Shown here in pieces: positions 1 through 8,383 of a DNA stretch of 64,000 nt. Each line of letters opens with the position of its first letter. Position 1 is the stretch's first letter. Source of the stretch: Pseudovibrio japonicus (GTDB lineage: Bacteria > Pseudomonadota > Alphaproteobacteria > Rhizobiales > Stappiaceae). The translations under genes were made by a program, and so were the position numbers. The stretch spans positions 124,001 through 188,000 of the forward strand of contig NZ_BMXE01000008.1 of NCBI RefSeq assembly GCF_014651595.1, in the 5' to 3' direction. The notes beneath the pieces were generated by a model that was not told where the DNA came from, did not search any database, and saw only the letters and a list, made by a program, of their open reading frames with translations.

Positions 1-240
1 TTGCTCGCGCCGGTTCGGGCGGGCAGCAGCCGGGCTGTCTTTTTTGCCACCACGAGTGTCGCGGGGATTACGCGCCTCTCGTTGGTCACGCCCGTCACGA
101 CTATCCCGTTTGGCAGAAAAACCACGCTTCGGACCGGTGTCCCGCCGTGCTCCGCCTTTTTTGGATTGCGCATTGCGAGCGCGTGGAGCGCCGCCTTTTG
201 GTGATTTGCTCAAGGATGTTGCCTTTGATTTTCTGCGCAC
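1..240 (-). CDS. Partial N-terminus of a basic Arg/Gly/Lys-rich protein, function unknown
   Basis: The minus strand is open from a stop at about 286 down to the window edge. A GTG at 240 gives 80 residues beginning MRRKSKATSLSKSPKGG, followed by a low-complexity stretch rich in Arg, Lys, Gly, Asp and Pro. Such tails are common at the N-terminus of alphaproteobacterial RNA-modifying enzymes (RluB-type pseudouridine synthases, TrmH-type methyltransferases), but the catalytic domain lies outside the window, so the product cannot be named. An upstream GTG at 264 is an alternative start. The overlapping plus-strand ORFs are shadows of this biased composition. Confidence 0.5.
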   Translation of the reverse strand, partial: MRRKSKATSLSKSPKGGAPRARNAQSKKGGARRDTGPKRGFSAKRDSRDGRDQREARNPRDTRGGKKDSPAAARPNRREQ

Positions 241-569
241 AAACGCGAGGCAAAGCCTCACGCTGATTTCATCTGTTTAATGAAAAGGCATTAAGGCGAT
301 GCGAGCCTGCGGTCAACGCTTTAGCGCAAAACAACGCCTTTACCGTTAAGTGAGTATCCACAGCACGCAAGCACCGCCCTGACGCGGGACCTGTAAAACG
401 TCACTGTCTTCTGAAAAGAAGTTTTGAGCATTCATGACAATTTTAACACGAGAGGTACTTGTCTTTTCCCTCGGTTTAAGTCCAATCTACATGACGTAGA
501 ATGCAAAAGTGACCTTAAGGCGCAAAGCCTACCTAAAGGAAGCACTGAGAATAACGAGGGGGCCACTCT
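241..569. other. Intergenic region between divergent genes (329 bp)
   Basis: This stretch separates the minus-strand basic protein from coxG and must hold both promoters. I see a small inverted repeat at about 248-260 (GAGGC-AAA-GCCTC) in the leader of the minus-strand gene and a weak hairpin at 408-421 followed by four Ts. A ribosome binding site (AGGGGG) lies about 9 nt before the coxG ATG. No RNA gene or convincing ORF is visible; the plus ORF across 424-648 has no support. Confidence 0.5.
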
Positions 570-1277
570 ATGGAAATGTCTGGAGAGCAGCAAATACCTG
601 CGAGTCAGGAAAAAGTTTGGGAAGCTCTCAACGATCCTGAATTGCTGAAAAAGTGTATTCCGGGTTGCGATAGTCTGGAAAAAACCTCCGACACAGAAAT
701 GACAGCGACAGTCACCGCAAAAGTGGGACCGGTAAAGGCCAAGTTCAAAGGCGCAGTAACGCTCTCTGATCTGAACCCGCCAAACTCCTACAAGATTTCC
801 GGTGAAGGCAAAGGTGGTGTGGCTGGCTTTGCCAAGGGGTCGGCAGATGTCGCTCTAGCGCCGAGCGACGACGGCACTCTCTTGAGTTATGAGGTGACCG
901 CAAAGGTTGGCGGCAAGCTTGCCCAGCTGGGCAACCGGCTGATCGATTCCACAGCCAAAAAGATGGCTGAAGAGTTCTTCTCAAACCTGAACAGAGAACT
1001 TGGCGGCGAGCCCGTGTCCGAAGCGGATGAGTCTCTTGCGGACGAAGAGCCGGATACAGCGCTGATCGAAGAAGCCAAGACCATTGCCAACCAGCACATG
1101 GTCGATGCTCCGACGGAAGTGATTGCAGACGCTGAGCATGCCTTGGAAGAAGCGGTTAAGGATGTTGAAGAAAAAGTAGAGGTTGCCGCAGGCAAAGGAT
1201 TCCTAGGTGGCCCGTTGGGCTGGGGAATTATCACTCTGCTTGTTCTGATTGTGCTTTATTGGTTGCTTGGAACCTAG
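570..1277 (+). CDS. coxG: CoxG-like CO dehydrogenase accessory protein, membrane anchored
   Basis: This 235-residue protein matches the CoxG family (SRPBCC fold). Residues 1 to about 145 form the lipid-binding-like domain; the stretch around ELLKKCIPGCDSLEK is typical of the family, as is the glycine-rich GEGKGGVAGFAKG segment. An acidic, Glu/Ala-rich linker (about 146-205) follows, and the last 20 residues are one hydrophobic helix ending at LLGT, so the protein is probably held in the inner membrane by its C-terminus. In CO oxidisers CoxG helps tie the dehydrogenase to the membrane and to the quinone pool. It precedes coxS by 188 bp in the same direction. Family assignment is firm; role in CO oxidation here is inferred. 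Confidence 0.88.
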   Translation: MEMSGEQQIPASQEKVWEALNDPELLKKCIPGCDSLEKTSDTEMTATVTAKVGPVKAKFKGAVTLSDLNPPNSYKISGEGKGGVAGFAKGSADVALAPSDDGTLLSYEVTAKVGGKLAQLGNRLIDSTAKKMAEEFFSNLNRELGGEPVSEADESLADEEPDTALIEEAKTIANQHMVDAPTEVIADAEHALEEAVKDVEEKVEVAAGKGFLGGPLGWGIITLLVLIVLYWLLGT

Positions 1278-1465
1278 AAGTTTGGTGGTTGCAAACGGCA
1301 GTGTATGGAGCGGGTTCACTGCCGAATAACCATCCCAGAGAATAATTGGGCCAGCGGCCTAATTTATAACCAACTACGTTGATAGGAGCGGAGACCCCGA
1401 TCAAGGTTGTTGGCTTCATAGCCTGCGGACGCGAAAATTGCAGGCTTTAGTGAGGGAGGAAAACC

Positions 1466-1954
1466 ATGACGACTGTCTCTTTGACGGTGAATGGAAAGCA
1501 GATTTCTGGTGAGGTTGCAGACCGCACCCTTCTATCGACATTTCTGCGTGAAAATCAGGGACTGACCGGAACGCACATTGGCTGCGATACCTCGCAGTGT
1601 GGTGCATGCCTTGTACATCTGGACGGCAGGGCGGTTAAGTCCTGCAGTATGCTTGCTGTTCAGGCATCTGGTTCTGCCGTTACCACCATCGAAGGCATTT
1701 CCCAAAATGGCCAGCTGCACATCATGCAGAAGGCATTCAAGGAAAACCACGGCCTTCAGTGCGGCTTCTGTACCCCCGGTATGATTATGTCCGCAATCGA
1801 CATGATTAATCGCCTCGGGACTGATTTGGACGAAAAGACAATCCGCCATGAGCTGGAAGGCAATATTTGTCGCTGCACCGGCTACCACAACATCGTCAAG
1901 GCGATCAAAGCTGCTGCAGACGAGATGGCGGAAGTTCTCCAAGCCGCAGAATAA
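1466..1954 (+). CDS. coxS: CO dehydrogenase-type small subunit, [2Fe-2S] protein
   Basis: This 162-residue iron-sulfur subunit of the molybdenum hydroxylase family passes electrons from the Mo site to FAD. Two clusters are visible: a plant-ferredoxin-type set at C40, C45, C48 and C60 ([11 protein letters not shown]) and the C-terminal set at C99, C102, C135 and C137 (QCGFCTPGM and NICRCTGY). Length is normal for CoxS/XdhC-type subunits. The ATG is preceded by GGGAGG at good spacing. It is followed by coxL in the same direction, separated by about 108 bp from the chosen coxL start, and should form the S2M2L2 complex with CoxL and CoxM. Confidence 0.95.
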   Translation: MTTVSLTVNGKQISGEVADRTLLSTFLRENQGLTGTHIGCDTSQCGACLVHLDGRAVKSCSMLAVQASGSAVTTIEGISQNGQLHIMQKAFKENHGLQCGFCTPGMIMSAIDMINRLGTDLDEKTIRHELEGNICRCTGYHNIVKAIKAAADEMAEVLQAAE

Positions 1955-2062
1955 TTCAGAGTTCAACTGGCCTTGAGGCCGGATGCACCCCGTTTCACGC
2001 GGAGGGGCAGTACTGGCGTCTATGAACAGTTGCTGAAGTCAACCTTCCGGGAGGGGATGGAA

Positions 2063-4426
2063 ATGGCAGCAGAAGGAATTGGCGCACGGGTGCTGCGCAA
2101 GGAAGATAAGAGATTTATTACAGGAAATGGCCGCTACACCGATGATATGACCATGCCACGCATGGGCTACGCGGCCTTTGTTCGTTCAACCCACGCGCAT
2201 GCGCGCATCAAGTCCATCAACACCGACGAAGCGATGAAAATGCCGGGTGTTGATGCGGTTCTCAATGGCCACCAGCTGGTTGCCGACGGTATCGGCAACA
2301 TCATCTGCGGATGGATGATCCACTCCAAAGACGGGTCTCCAATGAACATGGGCGCCTACCGTGCCCTTGAGTCGGAAACCGTGCGCTTTGTTGGTCAGGC
2401 AATCGCAGTTGTTGTGGCTGACACCCTGCAACAGGCCCGTGATGCAGCCGAAGCTGTCATCGTGGACTATGAAGAGCTGCCAACCGTCGTCGATAGCCTT
2501 GATGCGCTCAAGGACGGCGCCCCGCAACTCCATCCGGAAGCTGCTGGCAACCTCATTTACGACTGGGAGATCGGTGAGGAAGCGGCAACCAATGAAGCGT
2601 TCGCCAACGCCGCGCACATCACCCAGATGGACCTGGACAACAACCGCCTTGTTCCAAACCCGATGGAGCCACGCTCTGCTCTGGCCCATTTTGATCCTTC
2701 GGAAGAGCACTACACGCTCTACACCACCTCTCAAAACCCGCATGTAGCCCGCTTGGTTCTCTCCGCGTTCTACAACGTGGCGCCGGAGAACAAACTCCGC
2801 GTGGTGGCACCGGATGTGGGTGGCGGCTTTGGCTCCAAGATCTTCATCTATCCGGAAGAGATCGCTTGTTTGTGGGCCACAAAACGCGTAGGCCGTCCGG
2901 TCAAATGGACCTCGGACCGAACCGAAGCGTTCCTGACAGACGCACATGGTCGTGATCACCACACCACAGCTGAGCTGGCTCTGGATGCGAACAACAAAAT
3001 CACCGGTTTCCGCGTGAAGACAGTCGCCAACCTTGGTGCCTACATGTCCTTGTTCTCATCTTCCGTGCCAACCTACCTCTACGCAACGCTGCTGTCCGGC
3101 CAGTACAACATTCCAAATATCTACGCGAATGTGAAAGCGGTCTACACCAACACAGCGCCGGTAGATGCGTATCGCGGGGCAGGACGTCCGGAAGCGACTT
3201 ATGTTGTTGAGCGCATGATGGAAACGGCAGCAAAAGAAGTTGGCATGGCGCCAGCAGAATTCCGCCGCCTGAACTTCGTCCGCGAGTTCCCACACCAGAC
3301 ACCTGTAATCATGGCCTATGATGCCGGTGACTACGAAGCATCTCTCGATCAGGCCATGAACGCCATTGATTACAACGGCTTTGCGCAGCGTCGCGCTCAA
3401 TCTGAAGCTGCTGGCAAACTCCGTGGCATCGGCATGTCCTGCTACATCGAGGCCTGCGGCATTGCACCCTCTCAGGCAGTAGGCTCATTGGGCGCTGGCG
3501 TTGGCCTATGGGAGTCTGCCGAGGTTCGTGTCAATGCTGTTGGTACCATTGAGGTGCTGACCGGTTCTCACAGCCATGGTCAGGGACATGAAACCACCTT
3601 CGCCCAGTTGGTGTCAGACCGCTTAGGCCTGCCAACCGATAGCATCTCCATTGTTCATGGCGACACTGACAAGGTGCAAATGGGCATGGGCACATACGGC
3701 TCCCGCTCAGGCGCCGTCGGCATGTCCGCGATTTCCAAGGCACTCGACAAAGTCGAAGCCAAGGCGAAGAAAATCGCAGCGCACCTGATGGAAGCCTCTG
3801 AAGGGGACATCACCATCGAGAACGGCGAGTTGAAAGTTGCCGGAACCGACAAAAAACTCTCCTTTACAGAAGTCTCACTCGCAGCTTACACCGCCCACAA
3901 CCTGCCGGAAGGTATGGAGCCGGGGCTGAAGGAAGGAGCGTTCTACGATCCAACCAACTTCACGTTCCCTGCAGGCTGTTACATCTGCGAGGTGGAAGTT
4001 GATCCGGATACTGGCGTTGTCTCCATCGAGAACTTCGTGGCAGCCGATGACTTTGGCACCATCATCAATCCGATGATTGTGGAAGGTCAGGTCCACGGTG
4101 GTCTGGTGCAGGGCATTGGTCAGGCCATGCTGGAACACACCCAGTATGACGAAGATGGCCAGCTGCTCACTGCATCCTACATGGACTACGCCATGCCGCG
4201 TGCAGACAATGTGCCGTCCTTCAAGCTGGAAACCACAGTCACAGAATGTCCGGGCAACCCGCTCGGCATGAAAGGCTGTGGCGAGGCTGGTGCGATCGGT
4301 TCACCGCCTGCTGTCATCAACGCCATCACGGACGCTCTTGGCATCCGCGACATGACCATGCCTGCCTCGCCTAACCGGGTCTGGCAGCTCATTCAGGACA
4401 ATGGCATGAAACAGGCAGCGGAGTAA
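2063..4426 (+). CDS. coxL: Form II CO dehydrogenase-like large subunit (molybdopterin)
   Basis: This is the catalytic molybdopterin-cytosine-dinucleotide subunit of a xanthine oxidase/CO dehydrogenase family enzyme, 787 residues. The active-site loop reads AYRGAGR (residues about 369-375), the signature of form II (BMS/OMP-type) CoxL; form I enzymes carry AYRCSFR with the Cu-binding Cys, absent here. The conserved catalytic Glu is in [12 protein letters not shown] (E741). The reading frame opens further upstream, but the ATG at 2063 has a GGGAGGGG site about 6 nt before it and gives the usual N-terminus [16 protein letters not shown]. Form II enzymes have uncertain CO activity; the substrate may be another small molecule or N-heterocycle. 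Confidence 0.93.
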   Translation: MAAEGIGARVLRKEDKRFITGNGRYTDDMTMPRMGYAAFVRSTHAHARIKSINTDEAMKMPGVDAVLNGHQLVADGIGNIICGWMIHSKDGSPMNMGAYRALESETVRFVGQAIAVVVADTLQQARDAAEAVIVDYEELPTVVDSLDALKDGAPQLHPEAAGNLIYDWEIGEEAATNEAFANAAHITQMDLDNNRLVPNPMEPRSALAHFDPSEEHYTLYTTSQNPHVARLVLSAFYNVAPENKLRVVAPDVGGGFGSKIFIYPEEIACLWATKRVGRPVKWTSDRTEAFLTDAHGRDHHTTAELALDANNKITGFRVKTVANLGAYMSLFSSSVPTYLYATLLSGQYNIPNIYANVKAVYTNTAPVDAYRGAGRPEATYVVERMMETAAKEVGMAPAEFRRLNFVREFPHQTPVIMAYDAGDYEASLDQAMNAIDYNGFAQRRAQSEAAGKLRGIGMSCYIEACGIAPSQAVGSLGAGVGLWESAEVRVNAVGTIEVLTGSHSHGQGHETTFAQLVSDRLGLPTDSISIVHGDTDKVQMGMGTYGSRSGAVGMSAISKALDKVEAKAKKIAAHLMEASEGDITIENGELKVAGTDKKLSFTEVSLAAYTAHNLPEGMEPGLKEGAFYDPTNFTFPAGCYICEVEVDPDTGVVSIENFVAADDFGTIINPMIVEGQVHGGLVQGIGQAMLEHTQYDEDGQLLTASYMDYAMPRADNVPSFKLETTVTECPGNPLGMKGCGEAGAIGSPPAVINAITDALGIRDMTMPASPNRVWQLIQDNGMKQAAE

Positions 4427-4430
4427 TCAA

Positions 4431-4928
4431 GTGACACAGGCTGGCGCAAAACCGACATTGGATCACAAGTTCATCGCCATTGAACTCAACCAACGCACAT
4501 GGGCTCTTCTGGATAAGGAGAACCGGTCGGCGGAGGAAAATGACGAGATACTCCATGTCGCGCACGCCAGCCTCTGGCACTGGCTTCAGGTGGGAACGAA
4601 AGTCAATCACCAACGCGGGCTCTGGCTCGTGGGTCGCGTCCATGTTTTGCTCGGCAACATCGAAGCAGCCATGCGTTATGCGCTGCAGACCATGGAGCTG
4701 ACCAATGCGCATCAGGAGGATATGGCCGATTTCGATCATGCCTATGCTTCCGAGCTTATGGCACGCGCCAAGTTGTTGGCGCGTGAGGACAGCGAAGCCG
4801 CAATTCTGTTCCAAAGAGCAGCGCGGCTTGGTCAGCTGATTGACGGCGAGCAAAATCGCAAGATTTTCTTTTCTGATCTGGAGGCTATTCCGTACCCGAA
4901 AGCTGAATTATCCGAACTAAACTCATAG
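4431..4928 (+). CDS. Unknown TPR-like helical protein between coxL and coxM
   Basis: I do not recognise a named family for this 165-residue protein. It starts with GTG 4 nt after the coxL stop, so it is surely co-translated with it. It has no signal peptide or membrane segment. The composition is Ala/Leu/Glu-rich and helical, and the segment WLVGRVHVLLGNIEAAMRYA (about residues 64-83) has the spacing of a tetratricopeptide repeat helix pair (small residue, LG, EAA, YA). Several Trp and His residues cluster around 45-65. Sitting inside the coxS-L-M subunit genes, it may be an assembly or cofactor-delivery helper specific for this form II enzyme; that role is inference. Confidence 0.8.
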   Translation: MTQAGAKPTLDHKFIAIELNQRTWALLDKENRSAEENDEILHVAHASLWHWLQVGTKVNHQRGLWLVGRVHVLLGNIEAAMRYALQTMELTNAHQEDMADFDHAYASELMARAKLLAREDSEAAILFQRAARLGQLIDGEQNRKIFFSDLEAIPYPKAELSELNS

Positions 4929-4968
4929 CAACTCTGCCAAAGACCCCTATGGGGATGGGAGGCTAAAA

Positions 4969-5769
4969 ATGTACGAGACCAAATATCATCGCGCATCGAC
5001 AGTGTCAGATGCAGCCGCAATGCTGAAGAACGCCGATGACGGCAAACTGCTTTCTGGCGGTCAAACCCTGATCCCAACCATGAAGCAGCGCCTTGCCGCA
5101 CCAAGTGATCTGATCGACCTGCGTCACATAGACGAGATCTCCGGCATTACCAAACAGGCGGACGGCTCAATTCGCATTGGCGCAGCAACATGCCATGCGG
5201 ATGTGGCTGGCAATGCTGATGTCAGAGCCGCTCTTCCGGGACTGGCTGATCTGGCCGGACACATCGGTGATCCGCACGTTCGCCACATGGGCACCCTTGG
5301 CGGGTCTATCGCCAACAACGACCCGGCAGCGGACTACCCGGCAGCATTGCTGGCTCTTGGTGCAACCATCGAGACCAACAAGCGGGAGTTTACCGCGAAA
5401 GATTTCTTCACCGGCATGTTCGAAACAGCGCTGGATGAAGATGAAATTGTAACTGCAGTTGTCTTCCCGGCAGCATCACACACCGCCTACGTCAAGTTCC
5501 CGAACCCCGCATCCCGCTATGCCATGGCTGGCGTGTTTGTGGCAAAGACGGGATCAGGCGCACGTGTGGCAGTCACTGGAGCAGGGCAAAACGGTGTCTT
5601 CCGCATGCCTGACATGGAAAAGGCTCTGGATGGCAACTGGTCTGCTGACGCTGTAGCCAGCATGGCTCCAGCTGTAGATGACATGCTCTCCGACATGCAC
5701 GGCACCGCAGCCTACCGCGCCAATCTGGTAACGGTCATGGCCAAACGCGCCGTCGCTGCCGCAGCCTGA
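4969..5769 (+). CDS. coxM: CO dehydrogenase-type medium subunit, FAD-binding
   Basis: This 266-residue flavoprotein is the medium subunit of the molybdenum hydroxylase (FAD-binding domain plus CO dehydrogenase flavoprotein C-terminal domain). The two FAD loops are visible: LLSGGQTLIPTMKQRL (about 24-39) and HMGTLGGSIANNDPAADYPA (about 105-124). Length is slightly below the usual 280-290. The ATG follows GGGAGG at 7-8 nt. It closes the coxGSL-x-M cluster and should take electrons from CoxS to the respiratory chain. No maturation genes (coxD, coxE, coxF) are present in the window. Confidence 0.94.
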   Translation: MYETKYHRASTVSDAAAMLKNADDGKLLSGGQTLIPTMKQRLAAPSDLIDLRHIDEISGITKQADGSIRIGAATCHADVAGNADVRAALPGLADLAGHIGDPHVRHMGTLGGSIANNDPAADYPAALLALGATIETNKREFTAKDFFTGMFETALDEDEIVTAVVFPAASHTAYVKFPNPASRYAMAGVFVAKTGSGARVAVTGAGQNGVFRMPDMEKALDGNWSADAVASMAPAVDDMLSDMHGTAAYRANLVTVMAKRAVAAAA

Positions 5770-5779
5770 GAAAACATAG

Positions 5780-5804
5780 GGGGAGGGGCGTTTGCCCCTT
5801 TCCC
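5780..5804. terminator. GC-rich hairpin between convergent coxM and membrane protein genes
   Basis: AGGGGC at 5784-5789 pairs with GCCCCT at 5794-5799 across a GTTT loop, and flanking G and C tracts extend the stem imperfectly. It lies between the stops of two convergent genes. There is no clear T-run on either side, so it may act as a processing or stability hairpin rather than a classical terminator. Confidence 0.4.
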
Positions 5805-6569
5805 TCACTTGCCTGATTTCAAATATCCAGCTTTTGCCGTCCGCTGGAATGTAATCGTGGCATAGCCATGCACCTCTCCCAGATAGGCGAGGAGAGCCGA
5901 GAGGAAGGTCGTTAGACCGATCAGCTCGCAGGTTTCTTCAAGCGTATAGAAGATCTTATATCCAAGCGCGTCATACCCCACGCTGCCTGCAAAACTGGCA
6001 CCCAACATCTCGAATCCGAGCGCGCCGGAAAGATATATGGTTCCTGACAGCACAAACAGAACCGCAAACCGTCTCGGTAGCCTTGCAAGAAAGCGCAGGT
6101 AAACAAGCCCGACAGTTGCAGCCAAAATCATTCCCGGTATCACCCAGGCAAAATAAAGTGGACCACTCAGGTCAAAGGCTTCACGCAGCGGATTAATGGT
6201 CACCTCGTGGATGCCAATATTCTCGTCAACCGACATATACAAAAAGCCGACTGCCAACCCCATCCAGTAGAGCCAGTTTTGCGGCTGCTTGGAGTGCCGC
6301 TCCATCACGCCGATCAAACCAGATAGCCCCGCAATGCAAAGCATTACCATGGATGAGAACCATGCGCCCAAATTGGTTTCGTGATCCAGCGAGAAGTGCC
6401 GAAGATCCTTCAAAGGCGTCTCAATGCCCACGTAGGTAACGAAGACCTGTTGAACGATACCAAGCAGTACGATCAGAAAGACCGCAGCGTATAAAATGAT
6501 GGGTACCCTATTTAAATTGAATGCAGCCAACAGTCTGATCCCCCAAATGCCTTTAAGTAACCAGCTCAC
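5805..6569 (-). CDS. Unknown six-helix inner-membrane protein
   Basis: No named family recognised. The 254 residues contain about six hydrophobic segments (roughly 23-45, 68-89, 99-114, 137-158, 168-187, 213-231). Acidic and His residues sit in or next to the helices: DEN at 115-117, HE at 121-122, FEM at 186-188 and EETCE at 211-215, a pattern that could bind metal or carry protons. No signal peptide apart from the first helix. It converges with coxM and is transcribed alone. Adjacency to the CO dehydrogenase-like cluster does not prove a link because the strands differ. Confidence 0.75.
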   Translation of the reverse strand: MSWLLKGIWGIRLLAAFNLNRVPIILYAAVFLIVLLGIVQQVFVTYVGIETPLKDLRHFSLDHETNLGAWFSSMVMLCIAGLSGLIGVMERHSKQPQNWLYWMGLAVGFLYMSVDENIGIHEVTINPLREAFDLSGPLYFAWVIPGMILAATVGLVYLRFLARLPRRFAVLFVLSGTIYLSGALGFEMLGASFAGSVGYDALGYKIFYTLEETCELIGLTTFLSALLAYLGEVHGYATITFQRTAKAGYLKSGK

Positions 6570-6694
6570 TAGATCAGAAGATTACTAAAAAAGTAACTAA
6601 TAAAATTGCGGGTAGAGCAGGGCTCGTGTTTCTCTCAATAGCAAGAATAAAGAGCGCCTGAAGCGCCCCTTAGAAACCCAATGGATAGATGCAC

Positions 6695-7471
6695 TTAAAC
6701 GTGCTGACCACCGTTGATATGGATCTCGGCGCCCGTGACATAGGAGGACGGCGCAGAACACAGGTAGTAGATGGTGTCTGCCACCTCTGCGGTACTCCCA
6801 AGACGGCGCATTGGAATGGTTTCAACGATCTTCTCGGTACCCGGAGAAAGGATCGAAGTGTCGATCTCACCCGGCGCAATCGCGTTCACGCGCACACCAT
6901 GAGGACCAAAATCAGCCGCCATTTCACGGGTTAGTGACGCAAGAGCTGCTTTGGAGGTCGCATAAGCAGTGCCTGCAAACGGGTGTACGCGGCCTCCGGC
7001 GATTGAAGTGACGTTGACAACAGATCCTTTTGCAGCCCTCAATTCCTCAAACAATCCGCGTGCGAGCATGATCGGTGCGAAAAAGTTGACCTGAAACACA
7101 TCCCGCCAAGATTGCATCGGTGTGGTCAGGGAATCGAGGCGTTGCCCTTCTTCATCCTTGGGGCTGATGCCAGCATTGTTCACCAGTGCGTGAAGCATGG
7201 AGCCATTGTCTTGCAAACGTTCCTTAATTTGCAAAACTGCATTTTCCAGACTATCAGAATCACCTAGGTCCACTTCAATGTGGTCCTCAGGTCCCGATGG
7301 CCAGGGGCATTTGTCAGAAAAAGGTTGTCTGGAACAGCTGATGACCCGGTAACCCGCTGAAGAAAACTTTTTAACCGTCGCGTGGCCGATTCCGCGGCTC
7401 GCGCCTGTCAAAACGATTGTTTTGCGGAGATCCTTCGTCGTTTGGTTGGTGTTCATAGGGGCTTTGCTCAT
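6695..7471 (-). CDS. Short-chain dehydrogenase/reductase (SDR)
   Basis: This is a classical SDR of 258 residues with every expected motif: the NAD(P)-binding TGASRGIG at 22-29, NNAG at 98-101, and the catalytic triad S156, Y170, K174 (YATSK). The C-terminus INGGQHV is typical of the FabG-like group. A basic/polar position after the second beta strand (CSRQ) would fit NADP(H). The substrate cannot be read from sequence. It is divergent from bfd with about 100 bp between starts. The first 16 residues before the Rossmann strand suggest that the in-frame ATG at residue 6 could be the true start. Confidence 0.9.
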   Translation of the reverse strand: MSKAPMNTNQTTKDLRKTIVLTGASRGIGHATVKKFSSAGYRVISCSRQPFSDKCPWPSGPEDHIEVDLGDSDSLENAVLQIKERLQDNGSMLHALVNNAGISPKDEEGQRLDSLTTPMQSWRDVFQVNFFAPIMLARGLFEELRAAKGSVVNVTSIAGGRVHPFAGTAYATSKAALASLTREMAADFGPHGVRVNAIAPGEIDTSILSPGTEKIVETIPMRRLGSTAEVADTIYYLCSAPSSYVTGAEIHINGGQHV

Positions 7472-7573
7472 GATAGGACTGCAGGAAACTGGAGTATTAT
7501 TCTCTAGTTTTAAAAGCTCTACAGATTATATAATGCTTTGCAAGAGAAATTGGGAGCCCGAAAGCAACCAACA

Positions 7574-7783
7574 ATGATCATTTGTCACTGCAACGTCATT
7601 ACTGACAAACAAATTAAACAAGCTGCACGCGAACTCTGCGAGAACCCGGAGGGCGGTGTCCCCACTCCCGGCGCAATTTTTCGTCATCTAGGGTACAGGC
7701 CAAAATGTGGTGGTTGCTTCAAGAGCATCATCGAGGTTGTGTACGCGGAGGCTGAACAAGTAAAAGATGACTCTGGACAGTAG
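7574..7783 (+). CDS. bfd: Bacterioferritin-associated ferredoxin (Bfd)
   Basis: This 69-residue [2Fe-2S] protein has the BFD-like layout: C4-x-C6 near the N-terminus (ICHCNVIT) and C45-x2-C48 (PKCGGC). Bfd reduces ferric iron in bacterioferritin so that it can be released. The frame opens upstream, but family members begin with MIxCHCN, so the ATG at 7574 was chosen. bfr follows on the same strand after 54 bp, and a candidate Irr box overlaps the end of this gene. Confidence 0.92.
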   Translation: MIICHCNVITDKQIKQAARELCENPEGGVPTPGAIFRHLGYRPKCGGCFKSIIEVVYAEAEQVKDDSGQ

Positions 7784-7784
7784 C

Positions 7785-7799
7785 TTGGAATTATTCTAA
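7785..7799. promoter_or_regulatory. Candidate iron control element (Irr box) before bfr
   Basis: TTGGAATTATTCTAA is an almost perfect palindrome (one mismatched pair) and resembles the Irr-binding iron control element of alphaproteobacteria, roughly TTAGAA-N3-TTCTAA. It starts 2 nt after the bfd stop and ends 38 nt before the bfr ATG, the right place to control bfr apart from bfd. Irr control of bacterioferritin is known in rhizobia; its use here is inferred. Confidence 0.55.
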
Positions 7800-7837
7800 A
7801 AAAGGACAATACCTCAATTTGTCAAGGAGAGAGTGAC

Positions 7838-8323
7838 ATGAAGGGTGAACCTAAAGTACTGGAATATCTCAATAAAGCGCTCCGTCATGAGCTGACAGCG
7901 GTTAATCAATACTGGCTGCACTACCGTCTCCTTGAAGATTGGGGCTTCACAAAGCTCGCGAAGAAAGAACGCGAGGAATCCATTGAGGAAATGGAACACG
8001 CCGATAAGCTGATCGAGCGTATTATCTTCCTCGAAGGACACCCGAATCTGCAAACGCTTGATCCTCTGCGTATCGGTCAGGACCTCAAGGAATGCATTGA
8101 GTGCGACCTGGCTGGCGAATACTCCGCACGTGCTCTTTACAAAGAAGCCCGCGAAGTTTGTCGCGACGAAGGCGATTACGTCACCATGAAGCTCTTCGAA
8201 GACCTGATGGCAGACGAAGAAGGTCACATCGACTTCCTCGAAACTCAGATGGAGCTTATCGAGAAGATCGGCATCGAGCGCTACGGCTTGCTTCAGGCAG
8301 CCCCTGCAAACGAAAGCGAATAA
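7838..8323 (+). CDS. bfr: Bacterioferritin (heme-containing iron store)
   Basis: This is a 161-residue bacterioferritin, the subunit of a 24-mer iron storage cage. All ferroxidase ligands are present at the standard positions: E18, E51, H54, E94, E127 and H130. M52, the axial heme ligand at the subunit dimer interface, is also present (EEMEHADK), so this is a true Bfr and not a DPS or plain ferritin. A GGAGAG site precedes the ATG. A terminator hairpin follows within 25 bp. Iron-responsive control through the upstream palindrome is likely. Confidence 0.97.
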   Translation: MKGEPKVLEYLNKALRHELTAVNQYWLHYRLLEDWGFTKLAKKEREESIEEMEHADKLIERIIFLEGHPNLQTLDPLRIGQDLKECIECDLAGEYSARALYKEAREVCRDEGDYVTMKLFEDLMADEEGHIDFLETQMELIEKIGIERYGLLQAAPANESE

Positions 8324-8346
8324 GCTTTCCGCAATCGAATTACGTA

Positions 8347-8383
8347 AGGCCGGAGAGTGGTTGCACTCTTCGGCTTTTTATTT
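8347..8383 (+). terminator. Rho-independent terminator of bfr
   Basis: GGCCGGAGAGTG pairs with CACTCTTCGGCT across a GTTG loop and runs into TTTTTATTT. It ends the bfd-bfr unit and overlaps the 3' end of the convergent hrpB gene. Confidence 0.85.

Noticed and set aside
44-280. Plus-strand Arg/Pro-rich ORF at the window start
   Set aside because: It mirrors the Arg/Gly-rich minus-strand coding sequence; the minus frame has the more protein-like low-complexity tail and a start with sensible context.
2186-2962. 258-codon minus-strand ORF inside coxL
   Set aside because: Antisense to conserved CoxL sequence, without any recognisable motif.
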